From JBFJVD01 sp041624375 (GTDB taxonomy: Bacteria > Chloroflexota > Anaerolineae > Anaerolineales > E44-bin32): 12,967 bases of DNA. Under the pieces are notes generated by a model. The model was not told where the DNA came from. It saw only the letters and a list, made by a program, of their open reading frames with translations, and made no database searches. The DNA lies in NCBI GenBank assembly GCA_041624375.1, contig JBFJVD010000064.1:1-12967 (forward strand), read 5' to 3'. The position numbers were made by a program, and so were the translations under genes. Below, piece after piece: positions 7,090 through 12,967 of this stretch. Numbering within the stretch: the stretch's first letter is position 1; each line of letters starts with the position of its first letter.

Positions 7090-7665
7090 ATGGAGCGCTT
7101 TAATGGATGGTTGATCGACCGTCGACGCTGGTCCCTGCTGAGCGGGCTCATTCTAGCCGCCAGTCTCGGCTGGATCTGGGCCTCAGCGGTTCCGGCGGAT
7201 GCCACGACCGCAGGACGTATCCCCAGCCCGCGCGAAGGATTTCTCGCGCCGGACTTCAGCCTGGAAACGCTGGATGGAAGCATGGTCACGCTAGCGGACC
7301 TGCGCGGTCAGGGCGTGGTGGTCAATCTGTGGGCTTCCTGGTGTCCCCCGTGCCGAGCAGAGATGCCTGCGCTCCAGCGAGCCTGGGAAGACTATCAGGA
7401 TCGTGGCCTGGTGATCCTTGCGGTGAACACCACGTTTCAGGATAGCCTGCCGGCGGCGGCGGCGTTCGTTGCCGAGCACAATCTGACCTTTCCAATTCCG
7501 CTGGATCGCAGCGGTTCCGTGTCCAACCGCTACCTGCTGCGGGCACTGCCGAGCACGTATTTCGTCGATCGGGAAGGCGTCATCCGCCAGGTTGTGGTCG
7601 GAGGGCCGATGAGCGAGGCGACGATCCGGGCGGGGATCGAAGAGATCTTGCAGGACACGCGTTAA
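7090..7665 (+). CDS. TlpA/ResA-like membrane-anchored thioredoxin
   Basis: A thiol-disulfide oxidoreductase of the TlpA/ResA group, facing the outside of the membrane, likely a reductant for exported proteins or cytochrome assembly. The 191-residue chain has a cytoplasmic basic segment (IDRRRW), one helix (about 14-34) and a thioredoxin domain from about 52. That domain has the AhpC/TSA-like entry FLAPDFSLETLDGSMVTLADLRG, the active site WASWCPPC (Cys85, Cys88) and the cis-proline segment LPSTYFVD. The start at 7090 is chosen for the GGATGGGA just before it; an in-frame ATG at 7066 lacks such a site. The stop overlaps the next start in TAATG, so the two genes are translationally coupled. Confidence 0.92.
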   Translation: MERFNGWLIDRRRWSLLSGLILAASLGWIWASAVPADATTAGRIPSPREGFLAPDFSLETLDGSMVTLADLRGQGVVVNLWASWCPPCRAEMPALQRAWEDYQDRGLVILAVNTTFQDSLPAAAAFVAEHNLTFPIPLDRSGSVSNRYLLRALPSTYFVDREGVIRQVVVGGPMSEATIRAGIEEILQDTR

Positions 7666-8411
7666 TGCTGCCCATCCTTCAAGTGGGACCGTTGGCCATC
7701 CAATTTCCCGGGCTCCTGCTGCTCGCCGGTATCTGGATTGGCACCAGCCTGATCGACCGCGAGGCGCCGCGCTATAAGCTTTCTGGCGCGCTGCTGAACA
7801 ACCTGGTCTTCCTGGCGCTCGTCGCCGGAATCCTGGGGGCCCGTCTCGGTTATGCGCTGCGATTCTTCGATGTCTACCTTGGCAATCCGCTCGACCTGCT
7901 CTCGCTAAATCCCAACACGCTTGATGTGCAGGCCGGTCTCGCGGCGGCGTTCATCGCCGCTTTGGTGTATGGCGCCCGGAAGGGACTCCCGCTCTGGCCG
8001 GCGCTCGACGCGCTGACGCCATCGTTCGCGGTCTTGGCGATCGCAATCGGTCTGGCGCACATTGCCAGCGGCGATGCCTTTGGTCGGGCAACGGATCTGC
8101 CGTGGGCGATCGAGCTGTGGGGCGAACGACGCCATCCGACTCAGTTCTACGAAACGCTGCTCGCCGCCGGGATTCTGGCTGCAGCGCTGTGGCTCCGCCG
8201 CCGCACTCCCTTCTCGGGCTTCGTCTTTCTCACCTGGGTTGCCCTGAGCGCGGCGGCGCGACTGCTGCTTGAAGCGTTCCGCGGGGACAGTGTGATCATC
8301 CTCGGCGGACTGCGCCAGGCACAGCTTGCCGGATTTCTTATCCTCGCGAGTGCGCTGCTCATGCTTCATCTCCTGGCACGCCGCGCCACAGTCTCCGGTC
8401 CAAACGGCTAG
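7665..8411 (+). CDS. Divergent Lgt-like (prolipoprotein diacylglyceryl transferase family) membrane protein
   Basis: A 248-residue polytopic membrane protein of the Lgt fold. Lgt moves diacylglyceryl from phosphatidylglycerol to the lipobox cysteine of prolipoproteins. Conserved pieces are GARLGYALRF (58-67), the signature region HIASGDAFGRATDLPWAIE (132-150, Arg141 in the position of the essential Lgt arginine), RHPTQFYE (156-163) and LLEAFRGDS (201-209, Glu203 and Arg206). However, the loop that in Lgt reads roughly HGGLLG is here LDVQAGLAAA (86-95), without the conserved His-Gly-Gly. It is coupled to the TlpA-like thioredoxin by a TAATG overlap. It could be a genuine but divergent Lgt, or a paralogue with another role such as electron delivery to the thioredoxin. 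The fold is confident, the activity is not. Confidence 0.82.
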   Translation: MLPILQVGPLAIQFPGLLLLAGIWIGTSLIDREAPRYKLSGALLNNLVFLALVAGILGARLGYALRFFDVYLGNPLDLLSLNPNTLDVQAGLAAAFIAALVYGARKGLPLWPALDALTPSFAVLAIAIGLAHIASGDAFGRATDLPWAIELWGERRHPTQFYETLLAAGILAAALWLRRRTPFSGFVFLTWVALSAAARLLLEAFRGDSVIILGGLRQAQLAGFLILASALLMLHLLARRATVSGPNG

Positions 8412-8432
8412 CCCTCACGGAGGGGCGCTTTT
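8411..8432 (+). terminator. Probable terminator after the Lgt-like gene
   Basis: CCCTC (8412-8416) pairs with GAGGG (8420-8424) across a 3-base loop, followed by GCGCTTTT. The stem is short, so this is a modest call; it lies immediately after the Lgt-like stop and before the MerR promoter. Confidence 0.4.
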
Positions 8433-8455
8433 GCATGGCTGGTGTGGATTGCCCC

Positions 8456-8486
8456 TTGACCTTCCAGTAGCTGGAAGGTGTAGGCT
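8456..8486 (+). promoter_or_regulatory. MerR-type promoter and operator (CueR-like dyad, 19-bp spacer)
   Basis: The -35 TTGACC (8456-8461) and -10 TAGGCT (8481-8486) are separated by exactly 19 bases, the lengthened spacer typical of MerR-family activated promoters. Between and overlapping them is a perfect dyad: ACCTTCCAG (8459-8467), a TAG centre, and CTGGAAGGT (8471-8479). The arms match the ACCTTCC...GGAAGGT pattern known for copper-responsive CueR/HmrR operators such as that of E. coli copA. It drives the merR gene itself 26 bases downstream, so autoregulation is expected. Confidence 0.85.
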
Positions 8487-8511
8487 TTCCATAGAGCTTC
8501 AGGAGGGAACG

Positions 8512-8925
8512 ATGCTTTCTATCGGCGAGTTAAGCGGTCGCGCCGGCGTGCCTCGCCGGACGATTCGCTACTACGAATCCATTGACCTCTTGCCAAGGCC
8601 GAGCCGTGCTGAAAACGGATACCGGCAATACGGCGAAGAAGATGTCAGGCGCCTGCATTTCGTTCGGAGCGCACGCGCCCTTGACTTCACCCTCGATGAT
8701 ATCCGGGAGATCCTGGCCTTCCGCGATCGGGAGGAACCGCCCTGCGGCTACGTTCTCAATCTGATGAAGTTGCAGATGGAAGTCATCGAGGAGCGCATCG
8801 CCGATCTCCAGCGGCTGCGCGCCGACCTCGACCGCCTCTATGAGGCAGGTCGGCGGCTTCCGGAGGATGTGCAGATGCGCAGCTGTGTGTGCCACCTGAT
8901 CGAAGCGGTTCCAGAGCAAGCTTGA
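8512..8925 (+). CDS. MerR family heavy-metal-responsive transcriptional regulator
   Basis: A 137-residue regulator that would bind the dyad in its own promoter and switch transcription on by untwisting the 19-bp spacer. The N-terminal winged helix is plain: MLSIGELSGRAGVPRRTIRYYE (1-22), LLPRPSRAENGYRQY and the EEDVRRLHFVRSARALDF segment. A dimerisation helix follows (about 83-115). Candidate metal ligands are Cys78 (EEPPCGYV), at about the position of MerR Cys82, and Cys125 and Cys127 with His128 in SCVCHLIE near the C terminus. This CxCH(L/I)IE ending occurs in heavy-metal-responsive MerR proteins. The ATG is fixed by AGGAGG 6 bases upstream; the open frame further upstream is not coding. 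The operator looks copper-like, yet the neighbours do not include a copper ATPase, so the inducer (copper, mercury, other soft metal, or thiol stress) is open. Confidence 0.92.
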   Translation: MLSIGELSGRAGVPRRTIRYYESIDLLPRPSRAENGYRQYGEEDVRRLHFVRSARALDFTLDDIREILAFRDREEPPCGYVLNLMKLQMEVIEERIADLQRLRADLDRLYEAGRRLPEDVQMRSCVCHLIEAVPEQA

Positions 8926-8939
8926 GCGGCGGGGTGGAG

Positions 8940-9434
8940 ATGCCAGAACAGCAGGGGTTCGTCATCGGGTTGCATGCGGGAATGGTCGGGCGCTGGGTGC
9001 GCCTGATCCTGGGCGCCATTCTTCCGCTCTATGTCCTGGCCCGCGACCTGGCCGCCGCCGAGCTTCAATCGGGCTTCTACCTCGAAGCCGGCGCCTACCT
9101 CCTGGCGGTGTTTCTCGCGTACCTGGCAGCCCATTACTTCCTTGGAGAAAGATTCTTCGCCCGCATCAACCCATGGCTATCGACCCTGATCCTGCTGACA
9201 CCGGTGATCATCTTCGGCTATATCGGGGTCGGGCCGGCGCCGTTCCGTGTTGCGGTCGCGTTCTACGTCGCCTTCTCACTGATCTTCAATTTCGCGATGA
9301 GCTATGGTGGCTGCGAGGTGCTTGCCATCCCCAGCCTGCTCCTCGGCCGTCGCTATGTGGTCTACTGCCCCTGGAATGTGGTCGATGCAGCCGAGCGAGC
9401 TGTGCTGATCCGCCAGCAGGGCGCGCAGCGCTGA
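8940..9434 (+). CDS. Uncharacterised four-helix membrane protein in the MerR operon
   Basis: I do not recognise a named family with certainty. The 164-residue protein has four probable membrane helices (about 17-34, 48-68, 79-96 and 102-120) and a C-terminal tail containing SYGGCEVLAIPSLLLGRRYVVYCPWN (121-146). The two cysteines, Cys125 and Cys143, lie after the last helix. The N-terminal GMVGRWVRLILGAILPL resembles the start of small DUF2892-type membrane proteins, which often accompany thiol or metal genes; this is a weak comparison. The start at 8940, 14 bases after the merR stop, is preceded by GGGGTGGAG directly against the ATG. It lies between the regulator and a thioredoxin-like protein, so it is presumably metal- or thiol-induced. 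Confidence 0.75.
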   Translation: MPEQQGFVIGLHAGMVGRWVRLILGAILPLYVLARDLAAAELQSGFYLEAGAYLLAVFLAYLAAHYFLGERFFARINPWLSTLILLTPVIIFGYIGVGPAPFRVAVAFYVAFSLIFNFAMSYGGCEVLAIPSLLLGRRYVVYCPWNVVDAAERAVLIRQQGAQR

Positions 9435-9448
9435 CGGGCCTGTCCGAG

Positions 9449-9760
9449 ATGATTGAAGTGATGTATTTCGACGGTTGCCCTTCCTGGCGCCACGCGCTGG
9501 ATGCCTTGCTGGATGCCCTGCGCTCGCTCGATCAGGCACCCAACATCTGCCTGGTGCGTGTCGACACCCCCGAGGCGGCCGAGGCCGCGCGCTTCCCGGG
9601 CTCGCCGACCCTGCGGCTTGGCGGGGAGGATTTGTTCCCGGCATCCCATGATTTTGGTCTCGGCTGCCGCCTGTACTTCACGGAAGATGGGCCGCGCGGC
9701 TGGCCGACGCAGGCGATGATCGAGGTCGCCGTCCGAAAACAGCTCGACCTCGACGCCTAG
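9449..9760 (+). CDS. Small thioredoxin-like protein (often mislabelled alkylmercury lyase)
   Basis: A 103-residue protein with a glutaredoxin/thioredoxin-like pattern: first strand and active-site region VMYFDGCPSW (4-13, Cys10), central FPGSPTLRLGG (49-59) in the cis-proline position, and FGLGCRLYF (69-77, Cys73). The motifs YFxGCP, FxGSPT and GLxCRLY define a family commonly annotated as thioredoxin-family protein or, loosely, alkylmercury lyase, often near metal regulators. It has no second cysteine next to Cys10, so any dithiol would be Cys10 with Cys73 or with a partner. It starts 14 bases after the membrane protein and is the last gene of the MerR operon. Metal or thiol handling is inferred from context; the reaction is unknown. 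Confidence 0.83.
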   Translation: MIEVMYFDGCPSWRHALDALLDALRSLDQAPNICLVRVDTPEAAEAARFPGSPTLRLGGEDLFPASHDFGLGCRLYFTEDGPRGWPTQAMIEVAVRKQLDLDA

Positions 9761-9795
9761 AGACCCTTCAAATTGGGCGTGCAAAGGGTGGAACA

Positions 9796-9823
9796 TTGGC
9801 CGCCGCGCGCCGGTTGCGGCCAA
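9796..9823. repeat. Inverted repeat between convergent genes, possible terminator
   Basis: TTGGCCGC (9796-9803) is perfectly complementary to GCGGCCAA (9816-9823) across a 12-base loop. It lies in the 68-base gap between the convergent thioredoxin-like and DUF3105 genes. No clear T run follows on either strand, so terminator function is only suggested by position. Confidence 0.4.
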
Positions 9824-9828
9824 CGTCA

Positions 9829-10416
9829 TCAAGGGGCATTCGGCTCGGGAGCGCGGAACCGGTTGCGGTCGACGAACTGGCGGGCCTCGCCAGTGTCGAA
9901 GCGGTCCACCCGCAGCATACGCCCCCACGAGGTCATGACGACCGGCTCTGCAATCGACTCCCACGGCACAGCGATCACCTTGAAGTTTTCAAATGCGGCC
10001 ATGACCCCCTGAATGTCCTGCTTCAGAGTCTCGCAGTCGCCCTGATAGTTGTCGCAGTTGTAGTAGAAGATGACGTAGCCGTGCTCCAGGCTGTGGAGCA
10101 GGTACCCTTCCGGAAACTCACCCAGTCCTTCAAGGTCGCTCTCCTCATAGAAGCCGGCTCGCAGGGTGGACGCATAATGTGGGCCTGATGTCGGCGGGTC
10201 CGTGTTATGTGGGCCCGGATCACTCCCCTCGGGGACATGGTCCCGGCTCGCCATAATCGGGACTTCTTCACCCGCGGCCGGCTTGACGGCGTTCCAGACC
10301 AGGACTGCGAGCACCCCGATCAGCGCCACCCCGAGCCCACCCCAAATGATGTAGCCACGCATCTGCTGTCGCCGACGCGCTGCCCGGCGAGCTTCCTTCC
10401 GGCTCGTTTTGGCCAT
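9829..10416 (-). CDS. DUF3105 family membrane-anchored protein
   Basis: A 195-residue protein with a basic cytoplasmic N terminus (about 1-20), one helix (about 22-42) and an extracytoplasmic DUF3105 domain. The family motifs are visible: HNTDPPTSGPHY (70-81), LEHGYVIFYYNC (110-121), Cys121 and Cys128 six residues apart, and SWGRMLRVDRFD (163-174). The domain has no assigned function. Clustered His (His70, His80, His108, His112) and the two Cys would permit metal binding or a disulfide, which is inference. The start is chosen for AGGAGGAGG four bases before the ATG; longer in-frame starts lack this. It lies 143 bases downstream of the M20 gene on the same strand; that gap holds a TAGAAT -10-like element but no good -35. 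Confidence 0.88.
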   Translation of the reverse strand: MAKTSRKEARRAARRRQQMRGYIIWGGLGVALIGVLAVLVWNAVKPAAGEEVPIMASRDHVPEGSDPGPHNTDPPTSGPHYASTLRAGFYEESDLEGLGEFPEGYLLHSLEHGYVIFYYNCDNYQGDCETLKQDIQGVMAAFENFKVIAVPWESIAEPVVMTSWGRMLRVDRFDTGEARQFVDRNRFRAPEPNAP

Positions 10417-10559
10417 CGATGCCTCCTCCTGTTTCCGATGTCCTCGGAGCTCATCACCCCGATGGGAACGGCCCCATTCTAACCGCATCTTGCCACTCAA
10501 ATGTCGATCGACAAATTTCCGAATGGCAGAGAGCTCCCGGATCGTTCTTGGGCCATGCT

Positions 10560-11819
10560 CTAATCCGCCGCTGCCGTCTGAGCGAAGCGCAGGACCGCCT
10601 GGAGGAGCACATTAGCGCCGTTCACGCAGTCCTCCCAGCGGGTATATTCCCGCGGCGAGTGGCTCGCCCCCGCTTCGGAGGGGACAAAGAGCATTCCAGT
10701 TGGGCATCGCGCGGCCAGCGACTGAGCATCGTGTCCGGCGCCGGAGCCGAGCCGTGCGCTGCGCAACCCGAGTGCTGCTGAGGCTTCTTCGATGGCTTGC
10801 TGGGCTTTGGGATCCATTTCGGCCGGCGCTTCCCAATCGAGGCGGCGCGCCTCCAAACCCAATCCGAACCGTTCGGCCTGCTTCCCCGCCAGGTCCAGCA
10901 AGGCTGCTTCAAGCGTTCGGAAGGTCTCTATTTCCGGGGCCCGGTACTCCAACGCAAGTTCAGCGACCGCAGGGACGATATTGAACGCGCCGGGCTGCAA
11001 TTTCAGGCTGCCTGTGTTGGTAACGCAGCCAGGGTATGCCTTTTGGATCAGCTCCCGACAGGCGAGTACGAACCCGGCCGCACCAAGCGACGCGTCACGG
11101 CGCTCCTCCATGCTGGTCGTGCCGGCATGGTCTGCCCGGCCCAGGAAGCGCAGCCGGTAGGAGCCGATACCGGCGATGGCCGTCACCACGCCGATATCCG
11201 CTTGCTGCTGTTTCAAACGTGTTCCCTGCTCGATGTGCAGCTCAAAATATCCCGCCAGTGTGCCCTCGGGAGCAGCCGCTCGAAGCAAACCTTCATCGGT
11301 GAGGCCGGATCGAGCGAGCCCTTCGAGAAGAGTCTTCCGGCCCCCGCGTGGCGAGTCCAGGTCTTCCGCACGCAAAGTCCCAGCGAGGGCACGACTTCCG
11401 AGCAGGCCGACGAGCGTCCCCTCTTCGTCGGTGAAGTCAACGACCTCCAGGTGAAACGGAAGCTGCAGGCCTGCCTCGGCCAGCGATTGAACGGCCTCGA
11501 GGGCAGCCAGAACTCCCAGCGCCCCGTCGAAGCGGCCGCCGTTGGGCACCGAATCGAGGTGGGAGCCGAGCAGCAACACCGGCGCTTGCTCGTCGTCCGC
11601 AAGCAGCCGGCCGAAGTGGTTGCCGGCCGAGTCCACCCTGAACCCAAGGCCGGCCGCCTCGATCTCTTCCTGCAGCCAGCCGCGCGCAGCCAGGTGGGCT
11701 GGGCTCAGAGAGGGGCGGTCAACACCGCCTTCCCGGGTGGCCCCGATCTGGGACAACGCCTCGAAGCGGGCGCGAAAACGATCGACTTGAATTCGTGGTG
11801 TCTCGAGGGGATCCGCCAT
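10560..11819 (-). CDS. M20 family amidohydrolase (AllC / N-carbamoyl-L-amino-acid hydrolase type)
   Basis: A dinuclear-metal cytoplasmic amidohydrolase of the group containing allantoate amidohydrolase, beta-ureidopropionase and N-carbamoyl-L-amino acid hydrolase, all of which act on ureido/carbamoyl substrates. It has 419 residues, a normal length. Metal ligands are in place: GSHLDSVPNGGRFDG (His87 and bridging Asp98), DFTDEEG (Glu132 base, Glu133 ligand), FELHIEQG (His195) and GASHSPREYT (His387). The lid/dimerisation domain contains RADHAGTTSMEERRDA, and GAGHDAQ (Asp364) is also typical of the group. No other pathway gene is nearby, so the substrate is undecided. The start at 11819 has GAGG about 12 bases upstream; an ATG at 11831 and a GTG at 11864 are in frame, but the GTG would place coding sequence inside the promoter of the divergent regulator. 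Confidence 0.9.
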   Translation of the reverse strand: MADPLETPRIQVDRFRARFEALSQIGATREGGVDRPSLSPAHLAARGWLQEEIEAAGLGFRVDSAGNHFGRLLADDEQAPVLLLGSHLDSVPNGGRFDGALGVLAALEAVQSLAEAGLQLPFHLEVVDFTDEEGTLVGLLGSRALAGTLRAEDLDSPRGGRKTLLEGLARSGLTDEGLLRAAAPEGTLAGYFELHIEQGTRLKQQQADIGVVTAIAGIGSYRLRFLGRADHAGTTSMEERRDASLGAAGFVLACRELIQKAYPGCVTNTGSLKLQPGAFNIVPAVAELALEYRAPEIETFRTLEAALLDLAGKQAERFGLGLEARRLDWEAPAEMDPKAQQAIEEASAALGLRSARLGSGAGHDAQSLAARCPTGMLFVPSEAGASHSPREYTRWEDCVNGANVLLQAVLRFAQTAAAD

Positions 11820-11849
11820 GCTGTCGGCCATCCTCGTTTGGGGTGCCTC

Positions 11850-11879
11850 TTGACAGCTGTGCACCCGCTTGGCTATACT
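11850..11879 (+). promoter_or_regulatory. Strong sigma-70-type promoter of the DtxR-family gene
   Basis: A perfect -35 TTGACA (11850-11855), an 18-base spacer and a -10 TATACT (11874-11879) lie 38 bases ahead of the ATG at 11918. Confidence 0.85.
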
Positions 11880-11888
11880 TGCGCAGAG

Positions 11889-11902
11889 TTAGACAGACCT
11901 AA
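11889..11902 (+). promoter_or_regulatory. Candidate DtxR/MntR-type operator
   Basis: TTAGACAGACCTAA is an imperfect dyad whose arms (TTAG and CCTAA) match the TTAGG...CCTAA half sites known for DtxR/IdeR and MntR-like boxes. It starts 9 bases after the -10 element, at the expected transcription start, where repressor binding would block initiation. Autoregulation is inferred. Confidence 0.5.
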
Positions 11903-11917
11903 TTTTCGAGTTTCTGG

Positions 11918-12628
11918 ATGAGAACACTGTCGGCGGCCGTCGAAGACTACCTCAAAGCCATCTACGAGGTGCAGCTCGAGAACGACTCCGCGCCCGCAAG
12001 TACCTCGGCGTTGGCGGACAAGCTGGGCGTCGCCCGCGCCTCCGTCACCGGCATGCTCAAGAAGCTCGCTGCCACCGAGCCAACCTTGGTGGAATACCGC
12101 CCCTATTATGGCGTGGGTCTCACGGCGGCGGGTCAGAAAATTGCGCTCGAAGTGATCCGGCATCACCGCTTAATCGAAGCTTACCTCACCGATGCGCTCG
12201 GTTTCTCCTGGGACGAGGTCCACCTCGAAGCCGACGAGCTCGAGCACGTGATTTCCGAGGAGCTGGAGTCGCGCATCGCCGACTATCTCGGCCATCCCTC
12301 GGTCGATCCACATGGACACCCGATCCCGAGCAAAGAGGGAAGCTTCGCCAGTGCAGCTGAGGCTCCACTCACGTCCCTGGAGGTCGGTGAGGGCGGCTAT
12401 GTCAGCCGCGTCTCCGACCGGGATTCGGAGGCCTTGCGCTACCTGGCGCAGCTGGGACTGAAACTCAATGCCGCGGTTGAAGTGACCGAGAAAGCGCCTT
12501 TTGATGGCCCCATTCACGTTCGCATCGTCAAGCAAGATGAGGTGCACGCGCTGAGCCGAAGGCTCACAGACGAGATCTTTGTTGCTCCCGAGAAGCGAGA
12601 GACTGGGAGGTCAGGTGCCAAAAGATAA
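11918..12628 (+). CDS. DtxR family metal-dependent regulator, manganese-type ligand set
   Basis: A 236-residue metalloregulator with three parts: an N-terminal winged helix (1-75, with ALADKLGVARASVTGMLKKL), a dimerisation and metal-binding domain (76-140), and a C-terminal FeoA/SH3-like domain (about 150-225, AAEAPLTSLEVGEGGYVSRVSD). Metal positions can be aligned with DtxR: His83 and Glu87 (DtxR His79, Glu83), His102 (His98), Asp106 (Cys102), Glu109 (Glu105) and His110 (His106). Asp10 replaces DtxR Met10 and matches MntR Asp8. Oxygen ligands in place of Met and Cys point to manganese more than iron, though MntR Glu11 is Lys13 here. The ribosome binding site is weak (TTTCTGG). The gene overlaps the start of the multicopper oxidase by 14 bases. 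Confidence 0.92.
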   Translation: MRTLSAAVEDYLKAIYEVQLENDSAPASTSALADKLGVARASVTGMLKKLAATEPTLVEYRPYYGVGLTAAGQKIALEVIRHHRLIEAYLTDALGFSWDEVHLEADELEHVISEELESRIADYLGHPSVDPHGHPIPSKEGSFASAAEAPLTSLEVGEGGYVSRVSDRDSEALRYLAQLGLKLNAAVEVTEKAPFDGPIHVRIVKQDEVHALSRRLTDEIFVAPEKRETGRSGAKR

Positions 12629-12967
12629 ATCCACCCCATCCGTGAAGCCGGCGCTGAACCGCCGCAGCTTCCTCAAGGCAGGTCTGGTAACTGGAGGATT
12701 GGCGGCGACCGTCGCCGCCGTGTTGGGCGAGAACGGTGAGGCCAGGACGCTGGGTCAAGCGCAGCCGACGCCGACGCCTCCCGACTACGATCCGGCGGCG
12801 CAGCATGGCGCGCATGGTGAGGGCTCCCTCGGGGCAGTCGGGGAGGTCGATCACCAGCGGAACGGCTTCGACCCGCATGACATGCTCTACGATTGGGACT
12901 TTGGGCAGGTCAGCGAACTGCCGAATGGCCAGCGGTTGCGTGAGTACCGCATCGTCGCAGTCGACAA
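12615..12967 (+). CDS. Tat-exported multicopper oxidase (3' partial)
   Basis: The N-terminal 117 residues of an exported protein whose reading frame runs off the window. Start is GTG with GGGAGG 4 bases upstream, overlapping the regulator stop. A twin-arginine signal is clear: NRRSFLK (15-21), a hydrophobic stretch (about 22-38) and a small-residue region before GQAQPTPTPPDY. The segment GAVGEVD, then NGFDP, YDWDFGQVSELPNGQRLREYRIVAVD at the end is the typical lead-in to the first cupredoxin domain of bacterial multicopper oxidases; the copper-binding HxH motifs would lie beyond the window. Such enzymes oxidise metals such as Cu(I), Fe(II) or Mn(II), or phenols, with O2. Coupling to a manganese-type DtxR regulator hints at metal oxidation or homeostasis. 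Confidence 0.72.
   Translation, partial: MPKDKSTPSVKPALNRRSFLKAGLVTGGLAATVAAVLGENGEARTLGQAQPTPTPPDYDPAAQHGAHGEGSLGAVGEVDHQRNGFDPHDMLYDWDFGQVSELPNGQRLREYRIVAVD

Noticed and set aside
8326..8511. N-terminal extension of the MerR protein upstream of 8512
   Set aside because: It would overlap the Lgt-like gene and the MerR promoter and operator; the ATG at 8512 has AGGAGG and begins the canonical winged helix.
10797..11921. Long plus-strand open frame (374 codons) opposite the M20 gene
   Set aside because: It is antisense to a gene with all metal ligands of the M20 family, and its translation shows no recognisable family; long antisense frames are common in GC-rich coding DNA.
1..12967. tRNA, rRNA, CRISPR arrays, insertion sequences, attachment sites
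   Set aside because: No cloverleaf-like segments, direct-repeat arrays, transposase-like frames or terminal repeats were seen on either strand.

Overview
The window is about 13 kb of GC-rich bacterial chromosome with short intergenic gaps, about 15 protein genes on both strands, and no RNA genes, insertion sequences or CRISPR. The gene set (DUF1684, DUF3105, a YibE/F membrane protein, a TlpA-like thioredoxin next to an Lgt-like protein, a Tat-exported multicopper oxidase behind a DtxR-family regulator) resembles Chloroflexota such as Thermomicrobia, or a related GC-rich lineage. That placement is inferred from gene content only.

Layout. Positions 1-3643 (+): a tandem two-ATPase peptide ABC protein (5' end outside the window), a DppB-like permease and a DUF1684 protein, closed by a strong bidirectional terminator. 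Positions 3693-5630 (-): a FrnE/DsbA-type oxidoreductase, a DUF427 protein and a Lon-N-domain protein. Positions 5774-8411 (+): a YibE/F integral membrane protein, a membrane-anchored TlpA-like thioredoxin and an Lgt-like membrane protein that overlaps it. Positions 8456-9760 (+): a self-contained MerR operon with a copper-type operator, a four-helix membrane protein and a small thioredoxin-like protein. Positions 9829-11819 (-): an M20 amidohydrolase and a DUF3105 protein. Positions 11850-12967 (+): a DtxR/MntR-like regulator with its own promoter and a probable operator, translationally coupled to the start of a multicopper oxidase.

The main discovery is at 3693-4310. The FrnE-like gene has an in-frame UGA exactly where the first cysteine of the CPWC active site should be, giving U-P-W-C. 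Upstream are a good ribosome binding site and ATG. Downstream the frame stays open for the whole family length, with no other cysteine. Directly after the UGA, at the usual distance, is a hairpin whose apical loop begins AGGAUC, which fits a bacterial SECIS element. The gene is therefore very likely a selenoprotein that standard gene calling would truncate to its C-terminal two thirds, losing the active site.

A second theme is thiol and metal handling outside the cytoplasm: a Sec thiol oxidoreductase, a TlpA-like thioredoxin, a thioredoxin-like protein under MerR control, an exported multicopper oxidase and two metal-responsive regulators. Whether these work together is inference; each block has its own signals.
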